Below, one piece after another: positions 24,882 through 32,654 of a stretch of 37,319 nt of DNA. The stretch is from Bacteroidota bacterium (GTDB lineage Bacteria; Bacteroidota; Bacteroidia; Bacteroidales; F082): the NCBI GenBank assembly GCA_024279935.1, contig JAJRQZ010000064.1:1-37319 (forward strand). Direction: 5' to 3'. Below the pieces are notes generated by a model. That model ran no database searches. It saw only the letters and a program-made list of their open reading frames with translations, and had not been told where the DNA came from. Both the position numbers and the translations under genes were made by a program. The stretch's first letter is position 1; every line of letters starts with the position of its first letter.

Positions 24882-27204
24882 AATGTTTGGCCAACAGATT
24901 CAACAACACATCAGGCATAATCGGCTTAGCTATATAGTCGTCGCATCCGGCGGCAATTGCTTTTGCCCTATCTGTTGACAGCGCATAGGCTGTCTCGGCT
25001 ATTATGGGGATCTTATCATTAAAGCCTTTTATTATCTTCGTGGCTTCATATCCATCTAAGACGGGCATTTTAATATCCATCAAGACAAGGTCTATTATTT
25101 TATTGCTTCTTACAGCCTCAACAGCCTCTTTTCCATCTATGGCCAGTACTACATCAACTCCATGGGGGATAAGTATTTCTTGTAAAAGCCTGAAATTCAA
25201 GTCCTCATCTTCCGCAACCAAAATCGTTTTACCTTTTAATATTTCGTACTTCCCCCTGCTGGGCACTTGCTCTTCACGTTTAATAAAGGCGGTTTTGAAC
25301 GGAATGGTAAAATAAAAGCTGCTTCCTTTCCCAGGTCTCGACGACAACCATATTTTCCCTCCCATCTTAACAACAAATGCGCTTACTATACTCAATCCGA
25401 TGCCGGTGCCGCCATAAACCTTGCCCTTATGTTCAACTTGCCTGAACCTGTTAAATATTAGCTTTTGGTCTTTTTTATCTATTCCGATTCCCGTATCGTG
25501 AACATAGAACTTATATATCCCATCATCAATTATATAACCCATTTTTATAGTTCCGCCCTCAGGGGTGAATTTTATGGCATTGTTTATCAGGTTGGAAACA
25601 ATCTGGATGAATTTGCCCTTGTCGCCCATAACGCCCGATTTATCATCGGCCAGGCCGAGGGAGTATTTAAACTCGATTTTTTTCTGGGTGGTTTTATAGA
25701 TAAATGATTCGTAAATATATCTTATAGCGGTATTTACCTTAAACTCAGAAATATTTATGTCAATTATTCCAGCTTCGATCCTGGAGACATTGATTATATC
25801 GTCGATGATGGTCAAAAGCTGGTTTCCGGAATTATTTATCACCCTTATATAGGCCATCATCTCATCGAACGACAAGTCCTTGTTGTTTAGCAATTGCGCA
25901 AAACCGAGTATCGCGTTCATCGGCGTGCGTATCTCATGGCTCATATTCGCCAGAAAGGCAGACTTCAGCCTGTCGCTCTCCTTCGCTTTGCCCAGCGCAA
26001 GGTTTAGGTCGTTATCAGCCTTTATCTTATCGGTTATATCGTAAATTATCGAAAAGCTCACATCCCTTGCCTGCCAGTTGATCGTGGTGGTATTTACTTC
26101 CACATCTTTAATTTCACCGCTCTTTAATATATGCTTGAAAATAAATTTATGTTTCTTGTTCTCCAGGTTCGATTGCAATATCTTCTTTACTTCCCCGCGG
26201 GAAAGAATATTGAAATCGAACATGCACAGGTTCATGAATTCAGTTCTCGTATATCCGTAAAAATCACAAGCCGCCTTGTTTACGTCAACGATATCTCCGT
26301 TTAGCGGGTCGAAAACGATCATTATGGTCTCGCTGTCATGAATAAGGCTTTTATATCTTTTCTCACTTAGCTTAAGGCGTTTTTCCGCCAACACCTGTAA
26401 GGTAATGTCCTGCTTTATGCCTATGTAATTTATTATAGCCCCATTAATATCCTTTACGGGGGCAATCACTGCCGATTCCCAATATTCATCCCCGTTTTTT
26501 TTCTTGTTCAGGAACTTGCCCTTCCAGTTTCTACCTGAGGAAATTGTCTTCCACAAAGCCTCATATTCGCTTTTGGTGGTATGGCCCGATTTAAGCACCC
26601 TGGGGTTTTTGCCGACAACTTCTTCAAGGTCATATCCGGTCAGCTTCTTGAAAAAAGGATTCACATATTCAATATCGCCCTTGACATCAGTGATGACCAC
26701 CGATGAATTACTCTGCTCAACAGCGGCAACTATCTTTAAAACATCTTTTTCGCTTGCAAGCAGGTTATTGCTGAATATCGACCTTATCAGGTCATGGCCC
26801 AACTTCCCGGATTTCAAGCTGTCATTTTTTTTATCCCTGCCCAAGCGCAGTCTTATGTGCTCGGAAAGTATCAAATCAGTAAAGGGCTCATCGAGAAAAT
26901 TATAGAATCCGAGTTTTAGCACTTTGATAATATCATCGTTAGTAGTATAGGGATGTTTTATCAAAAGCATGCTGCAGTCAGGCATTCCCACACCTGAGAA
27001 CCCTTGACTTTTAAACAAATCATCATTTATGAGTATGGGATCAATATCTGCCAGTACGATTTTCGGGTCCTTATCTTCAAAAGCAAGCAGGAATTCATCA
27101 AGCTTTTCAAACATTATTACTATGGCATTGTTGATTTTCGCTATTGCATCGAGCATTGATGACGTTTCTTTTTTTAAACCGAGCGCAAATATTAAATCCC
27201 CCAA
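24859..27204 (-). CDS. Hybrid sensor histidine kinase (receiver-like, PAS x2, HisKA, HATPase, receiver)
   Basis: A 781-residue soluble protein. Residues 1-125 look like a divergent receiver domain (IVLADIDP and FLDEPFTD replace the usual Asp and Lys blocks). PAS domains follow at about 155-270 and 280-395, then HisKA with His423 in MSHEIRTPMNAILGFAQLL, HATPase (NNAIKF, DTGIGI, GGTGIGLSI) and a canonical C-terminal receiver (about 658-775) with Asp710 in LVLMDIKMPVLDGYE and Lys760. It is the first gene of the cluster. The start is TTG at 27204: no in-frame ATG exists upstream, and Met17 would cut into the first domain. Confidence 0.93.
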   Translation of the reverse strand: MGDLIFALGLKKETSSMLDAIAKINNAIVIMFEKLDEFLLAFEDKDPKIVLADIDPILINDDLFKSQGFSGVGMPDCSMLLIKHPYTTNDDIIKVLKLGFYNFLDEPFTDLILSEHIRLRLGRDKKNDSLKSGKLGHDLIRSIFSNNLLASEKDVLKIVAAVEQSNSSVVITDVKGDIEYVNPFFKKLTGYDLEEVVGKNPRVLKSGHTTKSEYEALWKTISSGRNWKGKFLNKKKNGDEYWESAVIAPVKDINGAIINYIGIKQDITLQVLAEKRLKLSEKRYKSLIHDSETIMIVFDPLNGDIVDVNKAACDFYGYTRTEFMNLCMFDFNILSRGEVKKILQSNLENKKHKFIFKHILKSGEIKDVEVNTTTINWQARDVSFSIIYDITDKIKADNDLNLALGKAKESDRLKSAFLANMSHEIRTPMNAILGFAQLLNNKDLSFDEMMAYIRVINNSGNQLLTIIDDIINVSRIEAGIIDINISEFKVNTAIRYIYESFIYKTTQKKIEFKYSLGLADDKSGVMGDKGKFIQIVSNLINNAIKFTPEGGTIKMGYIIDDGIYKFYVHDTGIGIDKKDQKLIFNRFRQVEHKGKVYGGTGIGLSIVSAFVVKMGGKIWLSSRPGKGSSFYFTIPFKTAFIKREEQVPSRGKYEILKGKTILVAEDEDLNFRLLQEILIPHGVDVVLAIDGKEAVEAVRSNKIIDLVLMDIKMPVLDGYEATKIIKGFNDKIPIIAETAYALSTDRAKAIAAGCDDYIAKPIMPDVLLNLLAKHFESSEGA

Positions 27205-27348
27205 AAGCCTAAGTTTTAATTTTTTATGAATTACTATAACTCATCCATCTTGTTATCAATGAATTCGGGAAATTACGAATTTTATCTGAATTAACAAGAC
27301 ATTGTTGAAAGAGATATTATTTCATTTCCATTTACATACAAAAATTAC

Positions 27349-27356
27349 TAATATTG
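27349..27356 (+). promoter_or_regulatory. Possible -7 box (TAATATTG) of the lone receiver gene
   Basis: One mismatch to TAnnTTTG. It overlaps an in-frame ATG at 27354, so if used, translation starts at the ATG at 27393. Confidence 0.3.
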
Positions 27357-27392
27357 CATTATCATTACAGTACAAAACCAAAATCAAAAAGA

Positions 27393-27776
27393 ATGGGATC
27401 AGAATTCGATTTTACAAATAAAGTAATCCTGATAGTAGAGGATATTGACACTAGCAGTAGATTTTACAAAGCCGCATTGAAAGCAACGAACGCCAAGCTT
27501 ATTCTTGTTGAGAACGGGCAAACCGCAGTTGATGTTTTCGATTCGTCGCGCAATATCGATTTGGTTTTTCTTGATTTGAACCTCCCGGATTTTGACGGCT
27601 TCGAGGTCTTGAAACACATCAGAAAGACTAATAAAGATATCCCGATAGTCGTGCAGACTGCCTATATGCTCTCAGGCGAGGAAGAAACAAGTTACGAGCT
27701 TGGAGCAAATGATTTCATCACCAAGCCGATAACGATAGAGATTTTACAGAAAACAATCGCGTCCAATCTATCTTAA
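27393..27776 (+). CDS. Single-domain response regulator
   Basis: A 127-residue receiver protein (MGSEFDF start) with VEDIDTSSRFY at the acidic pocket, the phospho-Asp in LVFLDLNLPDFDGFEVL, Thr in VVQTAYML and Lys in FITKPI. These blocks are close to those of the C-terminal receiver of the hybrid kinase (MDIKMPVLDGYE, AETAYAL, IAKPI), so the two probably share ancestry. No output domain. It is transcribed divergently from the hybrid kinase and may act as its phosphate acceptor. The longer start at 27354 overlaps the likely promoter. Confidence 0.9.
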   Translation: MGSEFDFTNKVILIVEDIDTSSRFYKAALKATNAKLILVENGQTAVDVFDSSRNIDLVFLDLNLPDFDGFEVLKHIRKTNKDIPIVVQTAYMLSGEEETSYELGANDFITKPITIEILQKTIASNLS

Positions 27777-27819
27777 GTGATTTTTCGTTCCCTGCAGTTT
27801 CTGTGCTTTCCTTCATTTC

Positions 27820-29382
27820 CTATTTTATGACTCTCCTGACGGAGTCGATCACAGTGCCGTCAACCCATTTGACCACGGCTATTATCTCGTCGCCCAGGTC
27901 GGGTTTTTCAGGTATTCCGCATATCGCCTCGGCCTCGGCCTTGAGCTCTTGAATAGTTTTTATCGGCAATCCTGAACTTTTGGTCTTTTCTATCAGATCG
28001 GTCCTCAACGGATTTATTGCAATTCCTCTTTCGGTAACAATTACGTCGATCATTTCACCGGGGGCGCAAAGAGTTGTTACCTCGTCCCTTATAACGGGAA
28101 TCCTATCCCTGAACAAGGGAATTGGCATTATGGTTGTTTTTCCGAATAAAGTATTTTGCCATCCACCTATGCCATGCAGCAAATAACCGTCGGAATGGGA
28201 AACCACATTGGCGTTGAAGTTAACATCAACTTCAGTAGCACCAAGGACAACAATATCGATCAAGGATGCGAAATTACCCTTCCCGTGGTAGTTGTATGAA
28301 GTGAAAGGTGATGTAGCAACATGGTTCGAGTTCTCGCGCATACTCCTGACACCTTCCAAATCAAATGTTTGGCCATCGAGTATATAGGATACAATACCTT
28401 CTTCGAGCATCTCGACCGGATATTTATTGCTCCCGGCACGGATAAACGCGGCTTTCCAATTGTTTTTTCTAAGGATGTCGCCAAAGTAATTCCCTATTGA
28501 AAGCGCTGTTCCGCCGGCTCCGGCCTGATATGAGAAACCATCATAAATCAAACCTGCTTTCTCGCAAAACCCGGCTGTAATCTCGGCAATCAGAAGCCTG
28601 TCGGGGCTTTTTGTTATTTGTGTCGTGCCCGAAATGATTTTTTCGGGCAATCCCACCTTATCAACTTCAACCACATAATCGACATAATTTCCATGTATCT
28701 GCCAGGGAATAGCAGGAAAAGGCACAAGGTTGTAGGTTACAACAATAACTTTATCAGCATATTGCGAATCGCCCAAGGCAAACCCCAGCAAACCACAGGC
28801 GGCACTGCCGTTAACTCCGTTTGCATTTCCGAAAGCATCGGCGGTAGGAGCGGCAATTACGGCAATATCAATTTTAACCTCACCATCTTGTATAGCCTGG
28901 TAACGTCCTCCGTGAGAGCGCAAAACGCCAACACCTTTCATTTTCCCGAGAGAGGCGAACCTGCCAAGAGGGCCGTTCATACTTCCCTCTATCCTGTTTA
29001 TAGTACCATCCTCAAGATACTGTACCAGATGTTCCTGACAAGGGAAAGAAGCCGATGGAAACCATCGTAAATCTTTAATTCCCAATTCTTTGGCGATATC
29101 GAACACTTGATTGGCCATTAAATCCCCGTTACGGAAGTGATGATGGGTCGAAATCGTCATCCCATCTTTCAGGCCACTTCTTACAAGGGCCTCCTTCAAT
29201 CCCGGGACAACTTTGTTGCCATCTTCCGGATAATCGGCGCAACTAGCGATTTTCGGGCCGTATTTTCTTCCGCCGGGCTTATATTTTCCCACACCCATAA
29301 AAGGTATATGTTCTTCTCCGTTAATAATTGTCGGGACTACCCTTCCGGCTGCGTTAGTAACAAGTTTATCGTATTTCGTCAT
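27820..29382 (-). CDS. citF: Citrate lyase alpha subunit (citrate:ACP transferase)
   Basis: A 520-residue CitF of the usual length. It swaps the acetyl group on the acyl carrier protein for citrate. Recognisable stretches: ISTHHHFRNGD at about 78-88, GPLGRFASLGKMKGVGVLRSHGG, IAAPTADAFGNANGVNG, GFSYQAGAGGTALSIG, and TERGIAINPLRTDL near the end. It starts 20 bases after the fused citDE gene ends, in the same direction, so the two form an operon and the enzyme complex. Product: oxaloacetate plus acetate from citrate, an anaerobic citrate-fermentation step. Confidence 0.96.
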   Translation of the reverse strand: MTKYDKLVTNAAGRVVPTIINGEEHIPFMGVGKYKPGGRKYGPKIASCADYPEDGNKVVPGLKEALVRSGLKDGMTISTHHHFRNGDLMANQVFDIAKELGIKDLRWFPSASFPCQEHLVQYLEDGTINRIEGSMNGPLGRFASLGKMKGVGVLRSHGGRYQAIQDGEVKIDIAVIAAPTADAFGNANGVNGSAACGLLGFALGDSQYADKVIVVTYNLVPFPAIPWQIHGNYVDYVVEVDKVGLPEKIISGTTQITKSPDRLLIAEITAGFCEKAGLIYDGFSYQAGAGGTALSIGNYFGDILRKNNWKAAFIRAGSNKYPVEMLEEGIVSYILDGQTFDLEGVRSMRENSNHVATSPFTSYNYHGKGNFASLIDIVVLGATEVDVNFNANVVSHSDGYLLHGIGGWQNTLFGKTTIMPIPLFRDRIPVIRDEVTTLCAPGEMIDVIVTERGIAINPLRTDLIEKTKSSGLPIKTIQELKAEAEAICGIPEKPDLGDEIIAVVKWVDGTVIDSVRRVIK

Positions 29383-29402
29383 TGCTTTTTATTTTCAGTA
29401 AT

Positions 29403-30629
29403 TTATACTTGCGATTCGGCCTGCATCTCCCAATCTTTATCCAGCACCCCTATGTTTACGGCAACGGTAATTGCATTTACCGCTCTTTTCACCACCGGGG
29501 CATCGATCATCTTCGTCCCCAAGGAAACCACGCCAAGCCCATTGGCCCTGGCCTCCTTAAATGCCAGGAAAATCCGCTTTGCCTTTTCGATTTCCATTGC
29601 CGAGGGGGCAAAGTTCTCGTGTATCACCTTAATCTGACGGGGGTGGATACAACCCATGCCGTCGAAGCCCAGGCGTTTCGATTTTCTAACATTCCGAGCC
29701 AGCGCTTCCATATCCGACACATCGGAGAAAACAGAATCGATAGGCTGTACCCCGGCCGCCCTTGCAGCGTTTACGACCATGCTCCTAGCAAAAAACGATT
29801 CGTTTCCTTCAGAAGTGCGCTGAGTCCCAAGGTCGGCGGTATAATCCTCCAGCCCTATAGCTACAGAGCTTATATTTTTGGAGGCTGCCGCTATTTTATA
29901 GGCATTTATCACACCTTTAGCACTTTCAATGATCGGCATCAGCCATATATCCTGCGAAGAATTGTTTTTGGCTTTCAATTTCCGGACAGCTTCGTCAACG
30001 GCTAGAACATCATCGGCCGATTCGCTTTTCGGAATTAATATCAGGTTTGCGTTTTGCGAAACGATATATTCAAGATCCTCAATGCCCATCTCCCCCTGGT
30101 TTATCCTGACCATGCGCTCGGCTCCATAAAAATCAAGGTTCCTCAATGCGTTGCGTACGACAAACCGGGCTTCATGCTTTTTTTCCGGCGCAACCGCATC
30201 TTCAAGGTCCAGGATCAAGCCGTTGGGTTTATGCAGGCCGGCATTCAACATCAGCTTGGGGCTGTTTCCAGGGAGATAAAGACGGGAAAACCTAAATGCC
30301 GAACGTTCAGTGCTTCCGGCATTCGTGTCAAGCCGCGGCAAGAGAAATTCCTTATCCGTATTAATGAGCTTCTTTACGCAAGCCTCGATACGTGCAGCCA
30401 ACACAAAATCCACGGCGCCGAAGTCCTCGATCAGCAAATTAGCGTCCCGGACTTCAAAAAAGGACATAATTTCACGGGCCAGTTTGGAAATAGCCTTGCC
30501 ATACAAGCTCTTCACCTTGCTTTTAAGTTCCAGCCGGATCCCGCCCGAAGCTTTTAACTCCAGCTCAACATAACAATCCGACTTTGTACCTCTTCCGCGA
30601 TTGCCAACCATTGCTTTTTCCCCAGTCAT
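29403..30629 (-). CDS. Fused citrate lyase acyl carrier (CitD) and beta subunit (CitE)
   Basis: A 408-residue fusion. Residues about 10-90 match CitD: RGTKSDCYVELEL aligns with the GTLESSD region, where a Ser (here probably Ser17) carries the phosphoribosyl-dephospho-CoA group, and EDFGAVDFVLAARIEA matches the DKGALDC..KAR block. A ~20-residue linker leads to CitE (from about 112): RLYLPGNSPKLM, the metal/CoA-binding LILDLEDAVAP with Asp141, Glu143 and Asp144, IESAKGVINA, GLEDYTADLG and GCIHPRQI. CitE is normally about 290 residues and separate from the ~98-residue CitD. The fusion would tether the swinging carrier to the lyase. No citC, citX or citG is in the window. Confidence 0.88.
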   Translation of the reverse strand: MTGEKAMVGNRGRGTKSDCYVELELKASGGIRLELKSKVKSLYGKAISKLAREIMSFFEVRDANLLIEDFGAVDFVLAARIEACVKKLINTDKEFLLPRLDTNAGSTERSAFRFSRLYLPGNSPKLMLNAGLHKPNGLILDLEDAVAPEKKHEARFVVRNALRNLDFYGAERMVRINQGEMGIEDLEYIVSQNANLILIPKSESADDVLAVDEAVRKLKAKNNSSQDIWLMPIIESAKGVINAYKIAAASKNISSVAIGLEDYTADLGTQRTSEGNESFFARSMVVNAARAAGVQPIDSVFSDVSDMEALARNVRKSKRLGFDGMGCIHPRQIKVIHENFAPSAMEIEKAKRIFLAFKEARANGLGVVSLGTKMIDAPVVKRAVNAITVAVNIGVLDKDWEMQAESQV

Positions 30630-30667
30630 ATTTTAATAGATTTTATATTCCTGATATTATAAAAAGG

Positions 30668-30675
30668 CAAAGTTA
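30668..30675 (-). promoter_or_regulatory. -7 box (TAACTTTG) upstream of the citrate lyase genes
   Basis: Matches TAnnTTTG on the minus strand, 38 bases before the ATG at 30629. A TTG lies only 13 bases away, so the -33 element is uncertain. Confidence 0.4.
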
Positions 30676-30779
30676 CTAAGCAGACCTACAACTTTTACAT
30701 TGAAAGCTTCTAAATTTACGGTTTTTGATAAAATAATTAAAACCTGTGGAAACAAATACAGCAAAAAAATTAAAATCAC

Positions 30780-30787
30780 TATCTTTG
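30780..30787 (+). promoter_or_regulatory. -7 box (TATCTTTG) of the methyltransferase-like gene
   Basis: Matches TAnnTTTG. It lies inside the longest in-frame ORF (from 30746), so the real start must be downstream, at 30857. Confidence 0.5.
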
Positions 30788-30856
30788 CATTGCCGGATGC
30801 GGTCTGAGGATTCCTCTCTACTTGCACAGATTAATTTTCCCGCAACCGGTTTTTTT

Positions 30857-31303
30857 ATGCTTGAAAAAAAACATATTTATCCTACTATACTGACTGCGAT
30901 ACAGTTGGGCAGCCTGGTGTATATCTTGGTAACAGGCCCGGTAATTGCCGACAGCGTTAGCGGTTTCCTCATGGAAGCAGCCGGCATTTTCCTCGGTTTA
31001 CTCTCGATCTACATAATGAAGCCGGGCAACTTCAACATAAGACCCTTGATAAAAAGCGGAGGCATCCTTGTAACTTCCGGCCCTTATAGATTGATCAGGC
31101 ATCCTATGTACACCGCCCAGGTCGTTGCCATAATCCCTCTTGTTGCCGAATCGTTCAGTTATTGGCGTTTAGGGGTTCTCATTATTTTGGTCGTCGATTT
31201 ATTGATAAAAATAGAGTTTGAGGAAAAACTACTTTTGCAGCACTTTTCCCAATATGAGAGCTATAAGGCATACAGCAAAAAACTAATTCCGTTTATTTAT
31301 TAA
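30857..31303 (+). CDS. Isoprenylcysteine carboxyl methyltransferase (ICMT)-like membrane protein
   Basis: From the ATG at 30857 the protein has 148 residues, with about four hydrophobic segments. The C-terminal half carries TSGPYRLIRHPMYTAQVV and, after the last helices, EEKLLLQHFSQYESYKAYSKKLIPFIY. This RHPxY plus E-E-x-x-L...Y..Y pattern is the SAM-binding signature of the ICMT/phospholipid methyltransferase superfamily, in bacteria often called methyltransferase family protein. The substrate, a lipid or small molecule, is unknown. The longer start at 30746 is rejected because it lies upstream of a good -7 box. Confidence 0.8.
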   Translation: MLEKKHIYPTILTAIQLGSLVYILVTGPVIADSVSGFLMEAAGIFLGLLSIYIMKPGNFNIRPLIKSGGILVTSGPYRLIRHPMYTAQVVAIIPLVAESFSYWRLGVLIILVVDLLIKIEFEEKLLLQHFSQYESYKAYSKKLIPFIY

Positions 31304-31554
31304 ATCCAGCTGCTTCAATTATTTAAGGCTGTTGCATACTGTTGTCCGTGAGGACCTTAAAAATACGCTAACGAAGAAGTTGAGTTATAGTTGTCTTGAT
31401 TCATTAAATATGGCTGATTTTGCAACAATCCTGATTTGTGCCATTTTTAAGCAAACAAACTTAATTAAGCATGTCATCATTTCACCCGAAGGATAAAATG
31501 TCAGTGATTTTACAATTGGTATATGGTTTGAGTTGGGATGGAAAAACATTAAAT
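31304..31554. other. Intergenic stretch with a short direct repeat
   Basis: No convincing gene. CATTAAATATGGC occurs at 31402-31414 and again at 31547-31559, where it contains the start codon of the thioredoxin-like fusion gene; TTGAGTT lies 22 and 19 bases upstream of the two copies. The first copy opens a 28-codon frame (MADFATILICAIFK...) of unknown value. This may be a partial duplication of the gene's leader. Confidence 0.35.
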
Positions 31555-32139
31555 ATGGCAATTTTAGAAATAAATACACATGAACAATTACTCTCGAAAA
31601 TCGCGAACGAGAGTAATAGTTATTTGCTTTTATACAAAAAAGGATCCGAAATAAGCGATTGCAGCTACAAAAGCCTGCAAAAGGCGATGAAAGCAAAAAC
31701 TGACTTCGGGATCATGGTGGCCGACGTGAACAAAGTAAAGGACATACATAAAAATTATGGCATTACCACAGTACCATCCCTTTTGATATTCAAGGATGGC
31801 AAATTCAAGAAAGCCGAAAAAGGATGCAATAGCGAGACATTTTACACATCGCTTATTGAAAGCAGCTTGTTCAAGGCACAAAGCAGTATCGAAAACAAGC
31901 AGCAAAAACGGGTAAAAGTTTATAGCACCCCGACTTGTAGCTGGTGCAAAACTATAAAACGCCATTGCGACCAGCACGGGATTAAATATACCGACATTGA
32001 TGTTTCAAGAGACCAGAAGGCCGCCGAGGAAATGGTAAGAAGAAGCGGTCAGCAAGGAGTGCCACAAACAGAAATAGGCGGCGAAATTATTGTTGGGTTC
32101 GACAAAAAACGCATAAATTCGCTGCTTGGGATAACATAA
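31555..32139 (+). CDS. Thioredoxin-like/glutaredoxin fusion protein
   Basis: From the ATG at 31555 the protein has 194 residues. Residues 1-105 have a thioredoxin fold pattern (VADVNKVKDIHKNYGITTVPSLLIFKDGKF, cis-Pro at 74), but the CxxC site is missing: the corresponding loop reads KKGSEISDCSYKSL with one Cys (36). Residues 118-194 are a glutaredoxin with CSWC (128-131), GVPQTEIGGEIIVGFD and the usual glutathione-binding TVP-like turn. The thioredoxin half may be a docking or substrate-binding module and the glutaredoxin half the redox centre. It is followed 27 bases later by groES. In-frame starts at 31471 and 31498 add residues unrelated to either fold. Confidence 0.85.
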   Translation: MAILEINTHEQLLSKIANESNSYLLLYKKGSEISDCSYKSLQKAMKAKTDFGIMVADVNKVKDIHKNYGITTVPSLLIFKDGKFKKAEKGCNSETFYTSLIESSLFKAQSSIENKQQKRVKVYSTPTCSWCKTIKRHCDQHGIKYTDIDVSRDQKAAEEMVRRSGQQGVPQTEIGGEIIVGFDKKRINSLLGIT

Positions 32140-32166
32140 ATGTTAATAATAAATATATAATTGATC

Positions 32167-32454
32167 ATGAAAGAGCTACAACCATTAAACGAAAATGTTT
32201 TACTGGACATAACAGAAGACAATTCGGTACAGAAGACTGCTTCCGGAATAATTATCCCGGATACGGCCAAAGAAAAACCACAATTTGCCAAGATAGCAGC
32301 GATCGGGAATATTGAAAACCCTGCCGTTTCTGTTGGCGATATCGTATTTTACAAGAAGTTTTCCGGAAACGAATTTGATTTGGAGGGCAAGAAATTCCTG
32401 GTTGTCCCTTATGCCGATTTATTGGCCAAGGTGGTGGAAACAGAATCTATTTAA
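32167..32454 (+). CDS. GroES-family co-chaperonin (stand-alone)
   Basis: A 95-residue protein of GroES length: the ELQPLNENVLL strand, a mobile loop ending SGIIIPDTAKEKPQ with the hydrophobic III that contacts GroEL, VGDIVFYKKFSGNEF and FLVVPYADLLAKV. No groEL is adjacent: the next gene is DUF2027-Smr. It is probably a second or dispersed GroES working with a GroEL encoded elsewhere, possibly for redox-linked folding given its neighbour. A terminator follows. Start chosen at ATG 32167; a TTG six bases upstream is less likely. Confidence 0.9.
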   Translation: MKELQPLNENVLLDITEDNSVQKTASGIIIPDTAKEKPQFAKIAAIGNIENPAVSVGDIVFYKKFSGNEFDLEGKKFLVVPYADLLAKVVETESI

Positions 32455-32480
32455 ATTTTTTAATTGATATATGTCAACGG

Positions 32481-32513
32481 AAAGCCTGCTTCAAAATCGA
32501 GGCGGGCTTTTTT
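32481..32513 (+). terminator. Intrinsic terminator after groES
   Basis: AAAGCCTGC (32481-32489) pairs with GCGGGCTTT (32502-32510) with one G-T pair, followed by Ts. Confidence 0.75.
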
Positions 32514-32580
32514 GTGTTAAAAATCATATAAATTACAAGCAATGCGGCATATAAAATAGCCCCCCTAAATAAATAAACAG

Positions 32581-32588
32581 TAAATTTG
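32581..32588 (+). promoter_or_regulatory. -7 box (TAAATTTG) of the DUF2027-Smr gene
   Basis: Matches TAnnTTTG, 66 bases before the ATG at 32655. The -33 element is not clear. Confidence 0.4.
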
Positions 32589-32654
32589 CTGACTAATTTT
32601 TAAAAGCAGCACATTTATTTGACACTATGTTGCTTTTCGACCAAAACAGTAAGG

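Noticed and set aside
30746-30856. N-terminal extension of the ICMT-like protein
   Set aside because: A TATCTTTG -7 box lies inside it and the added residues match no membrane methyltransferase.
31344-31355. GTCCGTGAGGAC, identical to a common hammerhead ribozyme stem II
   Set aside because: The flanking CTGANGA and GAAA core strands are not present (CTGTT before, CTTAAA after), so it is a chance hairpin.
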